From: Pseudomonadota bacterium
GTDB lineage: Bacteria > Bdellovibrionota_C > UBA2361 > OMII01
Direction of reading: 5' to 3'
Length of the DNA stretch: 64,000 nucleotides
Assembly: GCA_026390555.1 (NCBI GenBank)
Contig: JAPLFS010000037.1
Coordinates: forward strand, 1-64,000
A program made the position numbers and the translations under genes. The first letter of the stretch is position 1. Each line of letters opens with the position of its first letter. Shown piece by piece: positions 18,326-27,422 of this stretch. Below the pieces are notes generated by a model. That model saw only the letters and a program-made list of their open reading frames with translations. It had not been told where the DNA came from and did no database searches.

Positions 18326-20065
18326 ATGGCTATCCCTGCATTTAAAAACGAATCTGGAACAACCGCCCGCGTACTTAAAAAGATCCGGCTTAGGCCGCAG
18401 GATCTCGTTGTAGCTGAGGCGATCTCACGCGAGATGGGCACCAGTTCGGTTGTAGCGCGGGTGCTTGCGGCGCGCGGATTCTCGCCCGGAGAGGAGCTCG
18501 CCAATTACATCTCGCCAACCCTGCGTAACGGACTTCCCGATCCAGCCTGCCTTAAGAACCTCGATCTAGCCTCAAAGCTTATCGCTGAGTGTCATGCACA
18601 GGGAATTACGATCGCAATCTGTTGCGACTTCGATGTTGATGGACTATCAGGCGGCTCTGTAGTTCACGACTTTTTTAACACAGTCGGAATTCGCTCGGAG
18701 GTCTTTGTTCCGAACAGATTCGTCGATGGTTATGGGCTTAATGAAAATACCGTGCGCAAGATAGCACAGCGCGGGTTCGGATTGCTACTAACGATCGATT
18801 TTGGAACAACGAACGTTAACGAGCTTACGGTTGCGCGCGAGCTTGGACTCAAAACTATAGTGGTCGATCATCACCATATCAGCGCAGAGCCACCACCGGC
18901 GGATGTTTTTATCAATCCGCACCAAGAGGGGTGTGGATTTGCTAAGGGCATCGCGTGTGCGGCCGGGCTGGCGTGGTATCTCGTACTAGGACTTAAAAAT
19001 GAGCTAAAGAGTGATGCCATAGATGCAAAGAGCTTTCTTGATCTGGCCTGCCTTGGCACGATCTGCGATATGGTGCCTTTAATTGGGGTTAATCGCGTAA
19101 TTGCTAAGCGTGGCTTAGAGCTACTCTCAGAAACGAAGCGCCCGGGGCTACGAGCGCTCAGGAACGTTATCGGCATTAAGGGTAACGTTGGATGTAGCGA
19201 TGTTTCGTTCGGTATCGGCCCGCGACTTAATGCTGCTGGTCGTATCGTGCACGGTGAGTTGGTCATAGAGCTCCTGACCACTAAGGATTCAGCCAGGGCC
19301 GACAAATTAGCTCGGCAGCTTAATGATCTAAACATAGAGCGACAGGAGGTCGAGGGCATCGTTAAGCAGGCGGCGATAGCGCAGGTTGAAAAGAGCGGCG
19401 AGCTAGGTTGGGGGCTGGTTGTCTGGAGTCCTGAGTTTCACACCGGCGTAATCGGTATTGTAGCGCAACGGCTGGTAGAGCATTTCTATCGCCCCGCGGT
19501 GGTTATGGGGATGGACATCCCCGGCGTCTATAAGGGATCTGTGCGTGGTATTAAGGGTTTTAGCGTTATCGCAGCCCTTGCGGCGGTAGGTGAGCACCTG
19601 CTCAAGTTTGGTGGGCACGATGGAGCTGGTGGGTTTTCCGTGGCTGAGGAGAAGATTGAGGAGTTTAAACGGGCCTTCGTTGCTGAATGCAAGGAGCGTC
19701 TCGCTGGGATTGAGGTCGTTCCATTCGTGGATGCCGATACGGAGAGCACTTTACCGGAGATATCTATAGGGTTGGTTCACGAGCTCTCGAAGTTAGCACC
19801 ATTTGGGATGGGAAATCCGGCGCCCCTAATTCTATTAAAAAAGCTACGAGTTGTAGAGGTTCGGGTTCTTAAGGAGGCGCACCTTAAGGTGTTGTTGAGC
19901 GATGGACACCGTTTTATCTCAGGCGTGATGTGGCGGCAAAGCTCGCACCCTGCACTGCGACTGAACGGGCAGGTCGATATCGTTTGCCGCCCAGAGGTCA
20001 GTAGCTTTAACGGAACGACCGAGCTACAGGCCAATATTCAGGCGGTGGAGAGTTCGGAGGGATAG
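18326..20065 (+). CDS. recJ: Single-stranded-DNA-specific 5'-3' exonuclease RecJ
   Basis: DHH-family nuclease acting in recombination and mismatch repair. Motifs in order: CDFDVDGLSGGS, the LTIDFGTTN segment, the DHH motif VVDHHHIS, the PLIGVNR region, FGIGPRLNAAGR, and the DHHA1 motif GGHDGAGGFSV. About 580 residues, usual length. An upstream GTG at 18302 lies inside the MITE-like repeat; I prefer ATG 18326, with GAGG at 18314-18317 ahead of it. The 5' leader and probably the promoter region are therefore repeat-derived. The C-terminal OB-like domain is present. Confidence 0.93.
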   Translation: MAIPAFKNESGTTARVLKKIRLRPQDLVVAEAISREMGTSSVVARVLAARGFSPGEELANYISPTLRNGLPDPACLKNLDLASKLIAECHAQGITIAICCDFDVDGLSGGSVVHDFFNTVGIRSEVFVPNRFVDGYGLNENTVRKIAQRGFGLLLTIDFGTTNVNELTVARELGLKTIVVDHHHISAEPPPADVFINPHQEGCGFAKGIACAAGLAWYLVLGLKNELKSDAIDAKSFLDLACLGTICDMVPLIGVNRVIAKRGLELLSETKRPGLRALRNVIGIKGNVGCSDVSFGIGPRLNAAGRIVHGELVIELLTTKDSARADKLARQLNDLNIERQEVEGIVKQAAIAQVEKSGELGWGLVVWSPEFHTGVIGIVAQRLVEHFYRPAVVMGMDIPGVYKGSVRGIKGFSVIAALAAVGEHLLKFGGHDGAGGFSVAEEKIEEFKRAFVAECKERLAGIEVVPFVDADTESTLPEISIGLVHELSKLAPFGMGNPAPLILLKKLRVVEVRVLKEAHLKVLLSDGHRFISGVMWRQSSHPALRLNGQVDIVCRPEVSSFNGTTELQANIQAVESSEG

Positions 20066-20121
20066 CTCGGATGGATAGCTTGCGCTGTTATGCAGGGCTA
20101 CACTAAACTTCCACTGATTAT

Positions 20122-21201
20122 ATGGATTACACAACTCAACCAGCCCGGCTATCGTTTAAGACCAAGCTATTTCTGGCGCTCTTTGGCTTAGTCATAAGCG
20201 CTCTGATGCTTGAGGTGGCGTTTCGGGTGCTTGCGCCAGGGCTAAAGCCAAAACGGTGGAGCGATAGGCCGTACGCATATTTCATTCCATCAGATTCCAG
20301 GACGCTACAGGATCGCTCTCCACATCCTAAGGAGCCGGGCACCTTTCGGATCCTTGTTGTTGGAGACTCCTTTACCTTCGGCCCACATCTGCAGCTTAAT
20401 GATACATTCCCCAAAAAACTTGAGCAGATGTTAAACCTCAATCCTGCAGCGCCAAGGGTTGAAGTTATAAATCGTGGCGTATGTGGGGTATCAACAGAGG
20501 TTGAGGTTGAGCTTGTGCGCGAAGCGCTCAAGGAGCAGCCGGATCTTCTAGTGCTAGAGATAACCCTCAATGATGCTGAAACTCTGCCACTTACAAAGGC
20601 TAAGCGCGCGGAGCTTTTTGACGCTCCCTGGATGAAGTGGAGGATCTTTACGATCTGGCGATCGCTTGGTTTTGTGGCACAGCGGTTACATAACTATCAA
20701 ACCGTTGGGCGCCATATTGAATACTACAATCAGCTCTTTAAAAACCCCCAGACCCTGCAGCAATTTGATACCGCACTTTCTAGGATTGCAATTTTAGCTA
20801 AAGGGGCGCAGGTGCCCATTCTTGCAATGGTATTTCCTCTCTTTGATTTTCCGGTGAATAACAACTATCCATTTCATGAGGTCCATACCGTTATTCAAAA
20901 GAGCTTAGCAGCGCACGCCATTACTGAGGTCGACCTCTTAATGGCCTATAAGAACATTCCACCCGAAAGGCTACAGGTAATTCCCGGGATTGATAATCAT
21001 CCAAATGAGATCGCGCACCGTATTGCAGCCGAGCGGCTATTAGCGGTACTTGCAGATAGGCGTTATCTACCGGAGACCGTTTTGCCAAGCCGCATCTTTC
21101 GTCAACGTAAGGGTCTTCGGAGCAAATCTAGCCCTGGAGCGGCGGTCTGGTCACGGGCGGCGCATGCTGTAGCACAGACAAGTGATCATACTGATAATTA
21201 G
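20122..21201 (+). CDS. Membrane-anchored SGNH/GDSL-type hydrolase
   Basis: One N-terminal membrane helix (about residues 14-36) then a periplasmic or extracellular SGNH domain. Block I is LVVGDSFTFG with the catalytic Ser, block II is NRGVCGVST, block III is ITLNDAE with the Asn, and block V is IDNHPNEIAH with the Asp/His. Family members hydrolyse or transfer acyl groups on glycans and lipids; the substrate cannot be inferred. At 359 residues it has a basic, Ser-rich tail. It follows recJ by 56 bases on the same strand and converges with the next gene, with 4 bases of overlap. Confidence 0.8.
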   Translation: MDYTTQPARLSFKTKLFLALFGLVISALMLEVAFRVLAPGLKPKRWSDRPYAYFIPSDSRTLQDRSPHPKEPGTFRILVVGDSFTFGPHLQLNDTFPKKLEQMLNLNPAAPRVEVINRGVCGVSTEVEVELVREALKEQPDLLVLEITLNDAETLPLTKAKRAELFDAPWMKWRIFTIWRSLGFVAQRLHNYQTVGRHIEYYNQLFKNPQTLQQFDTALSRIAILAKGAQVPILAMVFPLFDFPVNNNYPFHEVHTVIQKSLAAHAITEVDLLMAYKNIPPERLQVIPGIDNHPNEIAHRIAAERLLAVLADRRYLPETVLPSRIFRQRKGLRSKSSPGAAVWSRAAHAVAQTSDHTDN

Positions 21202-22040
21202 CGCACAGAAACCACCGAGCGGATCTTATCCTCGAGCTTGTTTACAACGCGCGCCATATTAGCAGCGGCGCGCTGAATGGCAGAGAGCGCATGCTCTGCA
21301 GATGGAGAGAGCCCCTGACTTGCGTGTGCAACGAAGGCCATCGCAACTATCTCCTGTAACGGATTGTTAAGATCGTTTCTGATATCGGCGCCGAGATCAG
21401 AGATCCTTTCGTGCGCCGCTGGTTTTAGGAGGTGTAGTTGAGCCGCATGCTGATGCTGTTGTTGGCGGCTTGAGATGCGTCGTAGCTCAACGAAGCGGTA
21501 GCCTGGATGTGAGCCTATCTCTGAGCGAGTTGTTGTCAGGTCGCTTAGTACAACTAGCTCAGGGGGTGGGGACATTAGTTCAAGAAAATCATGTAACTCT
21601 GCAAGTGGACCATCAGGAAGAGCTGAACTTGAGAGGATAATATCGATGCTTCGTCTCTGTAAGATCCAGAGCGCAAGGTGCAAAGTTGGAGCGAAGAGGA
21701 TCGTCGCACCAGGAAGAGTTCGAGATAGCTCGACTGTGATCTCCTGCGCCAGGCTCTGACTAGCGTTAATAACTAGTACGGTGCTTAGCTCGCGGAGTAC
21801 TCCCGTTGAGGGAGGCAAAAGGGTGGGGGGTATGATAGGGGTTGGGGCAACTGAGTGTGTTTGAATTGTTCCCAAAAATGGATCCTGGTATTGGATCTCA
21901 CTCTGTTCTTTCTGTTCTTTCTGTGTTCGAATAATTCGCACATCAGAGCCCGTAGCAACCTCCTTTACGACCTTATCGTGGTCAAGGGTAACGGTGCGAC
22001 GAGTAACGCGGGGTTGATTTTCACTCTGAGACATACACAT
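21198..22040 (-). CDS. Degenerate receiver plus HisKA-like protein, probably non-catalytic
   Basis: Residues about 88-175 resemble a response-regulator receiver (TVLVINASQSLAQEI, ATILFAPTLHLALWIL, IDIILSSSALPDGPLAEL). The phospho-acceptor Asp position reads Ser, and the usual acidic pair is missing. Residues about 215-275 resemble a HisKA dimerisation helix pair: RNDLNNPLQEIVAMAFVAH aligns with the H box, but Asn stands in for the His. No ATPase domain follows. The N-terminal 80 residues look disordered. I infer a scaffold or pseudo-signalling protein. Its neighbour is TldD, and the NtrC regulator lies 2 kb away. Confidence 0.6.
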   Translation of the reverse strand: MCMSQSENQPRVTRRTVTLDHDKVVKEVATGSDVRIIRTQKEQKEQSEIQYQDPFLGTIQTHSVAPTPIIPPTLLPPSTGVLRELSTVLVINASQSLAQEITVELSRTLPGATILFAPTLHLALWILQRRSIDIILSSSALPDGPLAELHDFLELMSPPPELVVLSDLTTTRSEIGSHPGYRFVELRRISSRQQQHQHAAQLHLLKPAAHERISDLGADIRNDLNNPLQEIVAMAFVAHASQGLSPSAEHALSAIQRAAANMARVVNKLEDKIRSVVSVR

Positions 22041-22130
22041 CCTCTAAGACATCCGTAAGTTAGGATGTAGGGAGCTCGCAAAGCGTTTCACAGAATATTA
22101 CTTAAAGGTGAGATGTTGTTTTGCTGGCGG

Positions 22131-23810
22131 CTAAGAGGAGCGCTTACGCCTAAGTTGTTTCGGCTTGCGCTTGCGTTTTAGAGTCTTTGGACGTTGCAGG
22201 ATGCTAGGGGTCACGAGCTCTTCATCCTTGCCCTGTAGCTCAAGGGTGCTGACCAGTACAGGTGGGCTAATGGTGCTAATTGGGATCAGGCCTGATTCGG
22301 CCCCACAGAAGCCGTTATCCAGCTCAGAGCTATCGCCAACCGCTATTATGTTGCTGAGCGATTGCAACGGAGTTCCGACGAAGTTTACCCCCCGTACGCA
22401 GACCTCACGACCGTTGGGGTAGATTAATGTGGCGTAGGCGATATCACCTGAGAAGGCTTGAAAGTCATAGTTCGTTGTATCGGTCTCTCCACCATTAGTT
22501 TCGTAGACGATCATACCGAACGGTTTCTTCTGGCGCTTAATCTCGTAAATTAGTTTCTCTTTGAGTCGATCAAGTGGCACACCGTTCTTGGCCTCCACAA
22601 TTGTTACCGCCATACGGCTGATCGGTCGTTGATGTCTGTTGGTACGGGCGTGCCCATTCGAATGGTAGCGACCTTTATTGAGAGCGGCGCGTGTTGAGAG
22701 GAAGCTCTTGAGAACGCCATCTTCAATCAGCACGGTATCCTGCGCGCGTGTGCCCTCATCATCGTAGGCGTATGATCCGATGCACCGACCTCCGTTATGC
22801 TCCTTCAAGTTTGGATTATCGCGGATAGTAATCGGAAGTTTAAAGATCTGCTTGCCCTCTTGGCCCTTGAAGGTCTGTCCCTCACCGGGTGAAAGGAGTC
22901 GGCTACCCTCGAGTCGGTGCCCGACCGCTTCGTGAAAGAGTAGGCCAGCAGGTCCGGGATAGAGCAGCACCGGACCGGAAAATGCGTGGATTTTTTTTGC
23001 GCGAGAGATGCGCATCAGCTGATCATATTTCTGCGTAGCCAGCTTTTTAAATGTGGCGAGATCTGGAAGCTCATCTTCGGAGCCAACGTTAATCACTAGC
23101 TCCTGCTCTAGTCGCGAGCCCTCCTTGGTTAACTTATGAAAGTTAGCGCTTAGGGAGAATACCTGAGAGTTCTGAACGAAGAGGCTTCCTTCGGTGCTTA
23201 CAAAGATCCTGGTCTCCTGCGACATATCGAACTCTACCCAGCTACCTGAAAGACGGGGCAGAAATGACATCCAGAGCGAGGCGCGCTTACAGAACCTACT
23301 CCACTTGTTGCAGTCGACATTACCACGCCTAGCGTGGTGCTTGTATGAGGCACGATTGGCGCGGGTAAAGGAGCGCAGGCCATTATTGGGGTCGAGGGTT
23401 GAGATGCGGCTCGCTTCCTTGTGGTTGTAATCCGTTAGCGCCTCTCTAAACTTACTCTCAAGGAGCTTCCAGAGGGTGATGCGCAGGCCGTCGTAATCCT
23501 TGTCATCGATCGGAACGGAGCAGTGCGAGCTAGACTCAAGGTCCTCGTCCAGCTCCCTTGTCCCCCCCTCTGTAACCTGGTCGTAGTCGTATGAGCCAAC
23601 ACGGAGATCGCAGTACACGGTTCTCGTACGATCCGTTTGAGAGCGGCAGGTAGAGCCGCTACTCGCCCAGGTATTAAAGGAGTCGATGTCTTTTAAGAGG
23701 AAGGAGCAGTAGTAGGGCGCAGGAAAACCAGCCACACTCATAGAGAGCGCGCGCCGAGCATCCCTGCGTAGTATCGGGATCAATTTATCAACGGTCGAGC
23801 GAGTGAGCAT
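22131..23810 (-). CDS. TldD/PmbA-family metalloprotease, TldD-like
   Basis: The zinc motif HEAVGHRLEG (HExxxH) lies near residue 292, in the block that marks TldD rather than PmbA. The following family elements are visible: GSYAYDDEGT, VLIEDGVLKSFLSTR, GHAR and the C-terminal GDSSELDNGFCGA. TldD acts with PmbA/TldE to degrade peptides, for example in microcin maturation and CcdA turnover; no tldE-like gene is in the window. At 559 residues it is longer than E. coli TldD (about 480), with an elaborated N-terminal domain and a Lys/Arg-rich tail. It may represent the large TldD-like paralogue found in several deltaproteobacteria. Confidence 0.83.
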   Translation of the reverse strand: MLTRSTVDKLIPILRRDARRALSMSVAGFPAPYYCSFLLKDIDSFNTWASSGSTCRSQTDRTRTVYCDLRVGSYDYDQVTEGGTRELDEDLESSSHCSVPIDDKDYDGLRITLWKLLESKFREALTDYNHKEASRISTLDPNNGLRSFTRANRASYKHHARRGNVDCNKWSRFCKRASLWMSFLPRLSGSWVEFDMSQETRIFVSTEGSLFVQNSQVFSLSANFHKLTKEGSRLEQELVINVGSEDELPDLATFKKLATQKYDQLMRISRAKKIHAFSGPVLLYPGPAGLLFHEAVGHRLEGSRLLSPGEGQTFKGQEGKQIFKLPITIRDNPNLKEHNGGRCIGSYAYDDEGTRAQDTVLIEDGVLKSFLSTRAALNKGRYHSNGHARTNRHQRPISRMAVTIVEAKNGVPLDRLKEKLIYEIKRQKKPFGMIVYETNGGETDTTNYDFQAFSGDIAYATLIYPNGREVCVRGVNFVGTPLQSLSNIIAVGDSSELDNGFCGAESGLIPISTISPPVLVSTLELQGKDEELVTPSILQRPKTLKRKRKPKQLRRKRSS

Positions 23811-24077
23811 ATCTATAGATTAAAGCAGTTCTGGGGTAATTCTCAAATTCAATTAATCACCAAAATGTTGTGTATTTTAGGATGCTTGGGCTATCTAATG
23901 GCACTTAGAAGTAGGTATTTTTTTAATTTTTTTGCAGGCCTGTAATCAGCTAGTTACAGGATGCTAATGTAATTAGAACGTTAGCTTTTTTACAGAGCTT
24001 GAAGTCATATAGAGACTAGCCTGTAAGTGCCTGATTAGAGGTATCCCTCAGTAGAGGGTAGGGGAAGCTCGTAGCGG

Positions 24078-25481
24078 CTAGGTTACCCCGTACTCCTTTA
24101 ACTTGTAGAGCAGGGCACGGTGACTAATTTCAAGGATCTTGGCGGCGTGGGTGCGGTTGCCCTTGGTGTGCTTAAGGGCGCGCTGGATCAGATCGACCTC
24201 AAGCGTTCTGGAGCGTTGCTTGATAGAGAGGTTGTTATTATCAATGGCGCTCTCGGGCCTCTCCTGGCCAATGGCGCTAGTTAATTTCTGAGCAAGTATT
24301 CTCTCGGGGAGTGAGCAAAGCTCAAGCTCCTCGCCGCTAGAGAGCACCAGGGCGCGTTCGAGAGCGTTCTCAAGCTCGCGCGCATTGCCTGGCCAAAGGT
24401 AATCGAGCAGCGTCTGCATAACATCGATAGGAATCTCCTTGGGCGCAAGACCGAGACGCTTTGCATGCTTTTTAAGGAAATGAAGAGCGAGCACCGGAAT
24501 ATCCTCGGGCCGCTCACGCAGGGGAGGGAGGTTTATGGCGATAACGTTAAGTCGGTAGAGCAGATCCTCCCTAAAGCGCCCGATCTTTACATCCTCCTCT
24601 AAGTTTCTGAGCGTAGCGGAGAGAATCCGAACATCGATCTGGATAACCTCCTCGTCGCCAACTCGTCTAATAGTGCGCTCCTGCAAGGCGCGTAATAACT
24701 TCACCTGCAGGTGCAGCGGAAGCTCTCCGATCTCGTCTAGAAATAAAGTTCCACCGTGCGCCTCTTCAAAGAGTCCACGCTTGTCGCGGCTGGCATCGGT
24801 AAAGGCGCCCTTTCTGTGTCCGAAAAGCTCGGACTCCATTAGGTTCTCAGGAATGGCTCCGCAGTTAATAGCGATAAATGGCTTGCCGCGCCTTGTTGAG
24901 CTCTCATGAATGGCGCGCGCTATTAGCTCCTTACCGGTACCGGATTCACCGGTAATTATAACCGTTGTAGTAAAGGGCGAGAGACGTCTAATAGTGTCGA
25001 ATACGGCGCGAAAGCTCTCACTTTGTGCGATAATATTATTAAACGAGTAACGCTCTGAGAGCTTTGCTCTCAGTGTTGTGTTCTCGCGCCTGAGTCCCTC
25101 AAACTCCTGAAATTTTGTTAGGGTAAAGAGCAGTTTATCCGGAGAGATCGGCTTTGAGATATAATCAAAGACCCCTGCGGCGAAGGCCTCCATTGCGATA
25201 TCTGGGGTGCCGTAGGCGGTCATGAGGATACAGGGCACCTGACCCCCGCTTGAGTTGATTACATTTAGCCCAGAGATTCCCGGCAATCTAAGATCGCACA
25301 GTACGATATCGTAGCTGTTTTTATTTATGAGGCTTAGGGCCTCCTCGCCCGTTGCGGCCGTGCTAACGTTATAGCCGGATGTTTCAAGCACCGCGCGCAG
25401 CGAATCGCGCACTGGCGCGTCATCCTCAACGACTAAGATGTTCCACGCTGCGGCCTCCGCCACTGCGCTAGCTGTTACCAT
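24078..25481 (-). CDS. NtrC-family sigma-54 response regulator
   Basis: Three-domain activator. The receiver is residues about 14-125, with VVEDDAP and the phospho-Asp in VLCDLRLPG. The AAA+ domain is about 145-380, with Walker A GESGTGKE, Walker B GGTLFLDEIGE and the arginine finger region RFREDLLYRL. The Fis-type HTH at the C-terminus reads KGNRTHAAKILEISHRALLYK. The sigma-54 contact loop is GAFTDA rather than GAFTGA. Its start overlaps the end of the prepilin peptidase gene by 14 bases, so the two are translationally linked and the regulator may control pilus or secretion genes, as PilR does. No cognate kinase is adjacent. Confidence 0.9.
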   Translation of the reverse strand: MVTASAVAEAAAWNILVVEDDAPVRDSLRAVLETSGYNVSTAATGEEALSLINKNSYDIVLCDLRLPGISGLNVINSSGGQVPCILMTAYGTPDIAMEAFAAGVFDYISKPISPDKLLFTLTKFQEFEGLRRENTTLRAKLSERYSFNNIIAQSESFRAVFDTIRRLSPFTTTVIITGESGTGKELIARAIHESSTRRGKPFIAINCGAIPENLMESELFGHRKGAFTDASRDKRGLFEEAHGGTLFLDEIGELPLHLQVKLLRALQERTIRRVGDEEVIQIDVRILSATLRNLEEDVKIGRFREDLLYRLNVIAINLPPLRERPEDIPVLALHFLKKHAKRLGLAPKEIPIDVMQTLLDYLWPGNARELENALERALVLSSGEELELCSLPERILAQKLTSAIGQERPESAIDNNNLSIKQRSRTLEVDLIQRALKHTKGNRTHAAKILEISHRALLYKLKEYGVT

Positions 25482-26367
25482 TGAGCATCCTCCACGGCGA
25501 GAGCCCCTGGTGATAAATAAGGTAGTGCACGAGCTGATCTAGCTCTAAGATATAGATTAGCGCAGCGACGACCAGGTATGGGCCAAAGGGGATATAGTTC
25601 GTCATCTTACGGCGCTTAAGAACGATAGCGGTGATGCCAAAGATGGAGCCCAGCACCGATCCGATAAAGATCGTAAACCAGGCGCACTTTGCGCCGAAGG
25701 TAGCTCCAAGTAGAGCGAGTAGCTTTACGTCTCCGAGCCCGAGCCCCTCGCGTCGTCTAACTAGCCAATATAAGCCCCATACGAACAGCAGCACCCCCGG
25801 CCCCATTAGGAGCCCTAGTCCGGCTTCAGTCAGGCTTGAAACGAAGGGTGCGGTAAGAAGTAGCTCGCCTTGAGAAAAGCTCCACGAGTTGGTGGCGGCG
25901 AGACACAACGCCAGAAAGGTCCCCGGATAGGTGATCAGATCGGGGATAATCATATAATCGAGATCGATATAGAGGATTACGATCAGGGCGCAGATCACGA
26001 TAAATGCGACTCCTGCGCTTATATTTAAGCCAAACTTAAGGTAGCACGCAGCGCATAGTGCTCCAGTTAAGAGCTCGATAAATAGATATCTAAAAGGAAT
26101 TTGCTTTCCACAGCAGGCAGACCGCCCCCTTAGAAATAACCACGATAGGAGCGGGATATTGTGCCACCAGAGGAGCTGCTTTTCACACTGCGGACAAAAA
26201 GATCGGCGTGGATTAGTTATCGAGATCTGATGAGCGAGCTCCTTTACTCCAGCGTGTACCGGCTCATAGCGACCCATCGGGATGCGGTAGGCGCAGACCC
26301 CAAGGAAGCTCCCGATGATAGAGCCGAAAATAAAACAAAGGATTGTAATTGCGCTAATCGAAAGCAT
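25468..26367 (-). CDS. pilD: Type IV prepilin leader peptidase / N-methylase
   Basis: Inner-membrane aspartyl protease that cleaves and methylates type IV prepilins and type II pseudopilins. Motifs: SFLGVCAYRIP at the N-terminus, the cytoplasmic Cys cluster CPQC...ACCGK, the first catalytic Asp in LDYMIIPDLIT and the second in GLGLGDVKLLALLG. Eight or so hydrophobic segments follow the family pattern. At 299 residues it has normal length. It precedes the NtrC-type regulator on the same strand with an overlap. Together with the GspE-like ATPase at 15.9 kb it implies a type IV pilus or type II secretion system encoded mostly elsewhere. Confidence 0.93.
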   Translation of the reverse strand: MLSISAITILCFIFGSIIGSFLGVCAYRIPMGRYEPVHAGVKELAHQISITNPRRSFCPQCEKQLLWWHNIPLLSWLFLRGRSACCGKQIPFRYLFIELLTGALCAACYLKFGLNISAGVAFIVICALIVILYIDLDYMIIPDLITYPGTFLALCLAATNSWSFSQGELLLTAPFVSSLTEAGLGLLMGPGVLLFVWGLYWLVRRREGLGLGDVKLLALLGATFGAKCAWFTIFIGSVLGSIFGITAIVLKRRKMTNYIPFGPYLVVAALIYILELDQLVHYLIYHQGLSPWRMLNGNS

Positions 26368-26796
26368 ATGGCCCCCAGGAGATACGATTCCGCAAATAGG
26401 TAATACGGTCTAAAGATTTTGCATAGTGGTTCTTTTTGCGGGGAGGGGGAGCGGGGAGGGGTAGTAGGAATTTTGTGTCTAAAAGCAACCTCCTACTAAG
26501 GTGCTCCCAGGAGCTTACGCCTCAGCGAAGCCCTGGGACCGCCGTTCTCCAGAACGGCTAGGTATAAATGCTCAGGTGGACGATCTCTTTCATGGCCGGT
26601 TAGATACCGGCGGTCCCAGGGGCACACGCCTTACCCAACACTATAACGATGCTCTAGCAGGGCTTCGCCTCACGCAACACGAGAGCGATGCCCCACCACA
26701 ATTAAATCTATTGCCCTAGTTTTGTGCCTGCAAAGTAACACCGTACCAATGTGTACCCACTTGACTACCCCCGAGTGCATATGGGACGGTAAAAGT
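26368..26796. repeat. Intergenic region with nested palindromes
   Basis: No supported gene in these 429 bases. CCCTGGGACCGCCG (26532-26545) pairs perfectly with CGGCGGTCCCAGGG (26608-26621). Between them lie smaller hairpins (GTTCTCCAGAAC; CCGGTTAGATACCGG). Outside, GCGAAGCCCTG (26525-26535) pairs with CAGGGCTTCGC near 26657-26667. A near-direct repeat, ACCCAACACTATAACGATGC and ACGCAACACGAGAGCGATGC, follows. G-rich tracts lie at 26438-26462. The pattern resembles a REP-type palindromic cluster or a structured RNA. Confidence 0.5.
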
Positions 26797-27303
26797 ATGA
26801 AAACAAACAAAGTGATTGCCTGGGTCCTCGCGTTCGTTAGCCCTCTCGGATTTTTTTCGGGTGGATTAAACGACGCTAATGCTAACGAGGAAAAGCTGAG
26901 TATCAAAGGCAGTTACGTGCTCGAGTATCGAGTGCTTCCTGACGGGAAGAAGGTCGCCTCGCCCAATATCATCGGCATTATGACATACACCGAGAGCTAC
27001 AGAAATTTTAATGTTTACTGGAACGAAAACGGTAAGGGCAATTCCATCTCCCTGATCGCCAAGTACACGCTCACAGACAAGACGTACACCGAGGATTCCA
27101 TCTTCTACGCAGCCGATTTCAATCAGAAGGCGATTGTCTACGATATCACCCCGGCGCACGGGACCTCTACTGTAACGAGTAAGGGCGGAAAGACGCAGTT
27201 TCAATTCCCCTTGCACGGCGAGCCGGCGTGCGAGTTAGAAAAGGATGGCTTTACCGCTACGATGCCGGGCGTGTTTGTTGATCACTGGAAGAAAATAGAC
27301 TGA
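26797..27303 (+). CDS. Hypothetical secreted protein, possibly lipocalin-like
   Basis: 168 residues with a cleavable-looking signal sequence (KTNKVIAWVLAFVSPLGFF, then Ala-rich DANANEE). The mature part is predicted mostly beta: SIKGSYVLEYRVLPDGKK, GIMTYTESYRNFNVYW and TLTDKTYTEDSIFY alternate as strands, suggesting a small beta-barrel or sandwich. I do not recognise a named family; lipocalin-like is only a fold guess. The start at ATG 26797 has GGGACGG at 26783-26789. It is monocistronic and converges with topA, 119 bases between the stops. Confidence 0.65.
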   Translation: MKTNKVIAWVLAFVSPLGFFSGGLNDANANEEKLSIKGSYVLEYRVLPDGKKVASPNIIGIMTYTESYRNFNVYWNENGKGNSISLIAKYTLTDKTYTEDSIFYAADFNQKAIVYDITPAHGTSTVTSKGGKTQFQFPLHGEPACELEKDGFTATMPGVFVDHWKKID

Positions 27304-27422
27304 GTCACGACTGGGCGCGCACGAGAGTAATCGCGCTAGTGCTAGGCTAGTGTCTGGTACGATGCTACTCGTGGTCCACAATGTGGAATAGCAATGTGCA
27401 AACGGAGATAGTTACGAGGCGC

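Noticed and set aside
22165-23430. Plus-strand frames within tldD and other antisense frames
   Set aside because: They are shadows of genes with clear family motifs on the opposite strand.
26501-26719. 72-codon frame in the palindrome region
   Set aside because: It is produced by the palindromic repeats, lacks a ribosome-binding site, and has unlikely composition.
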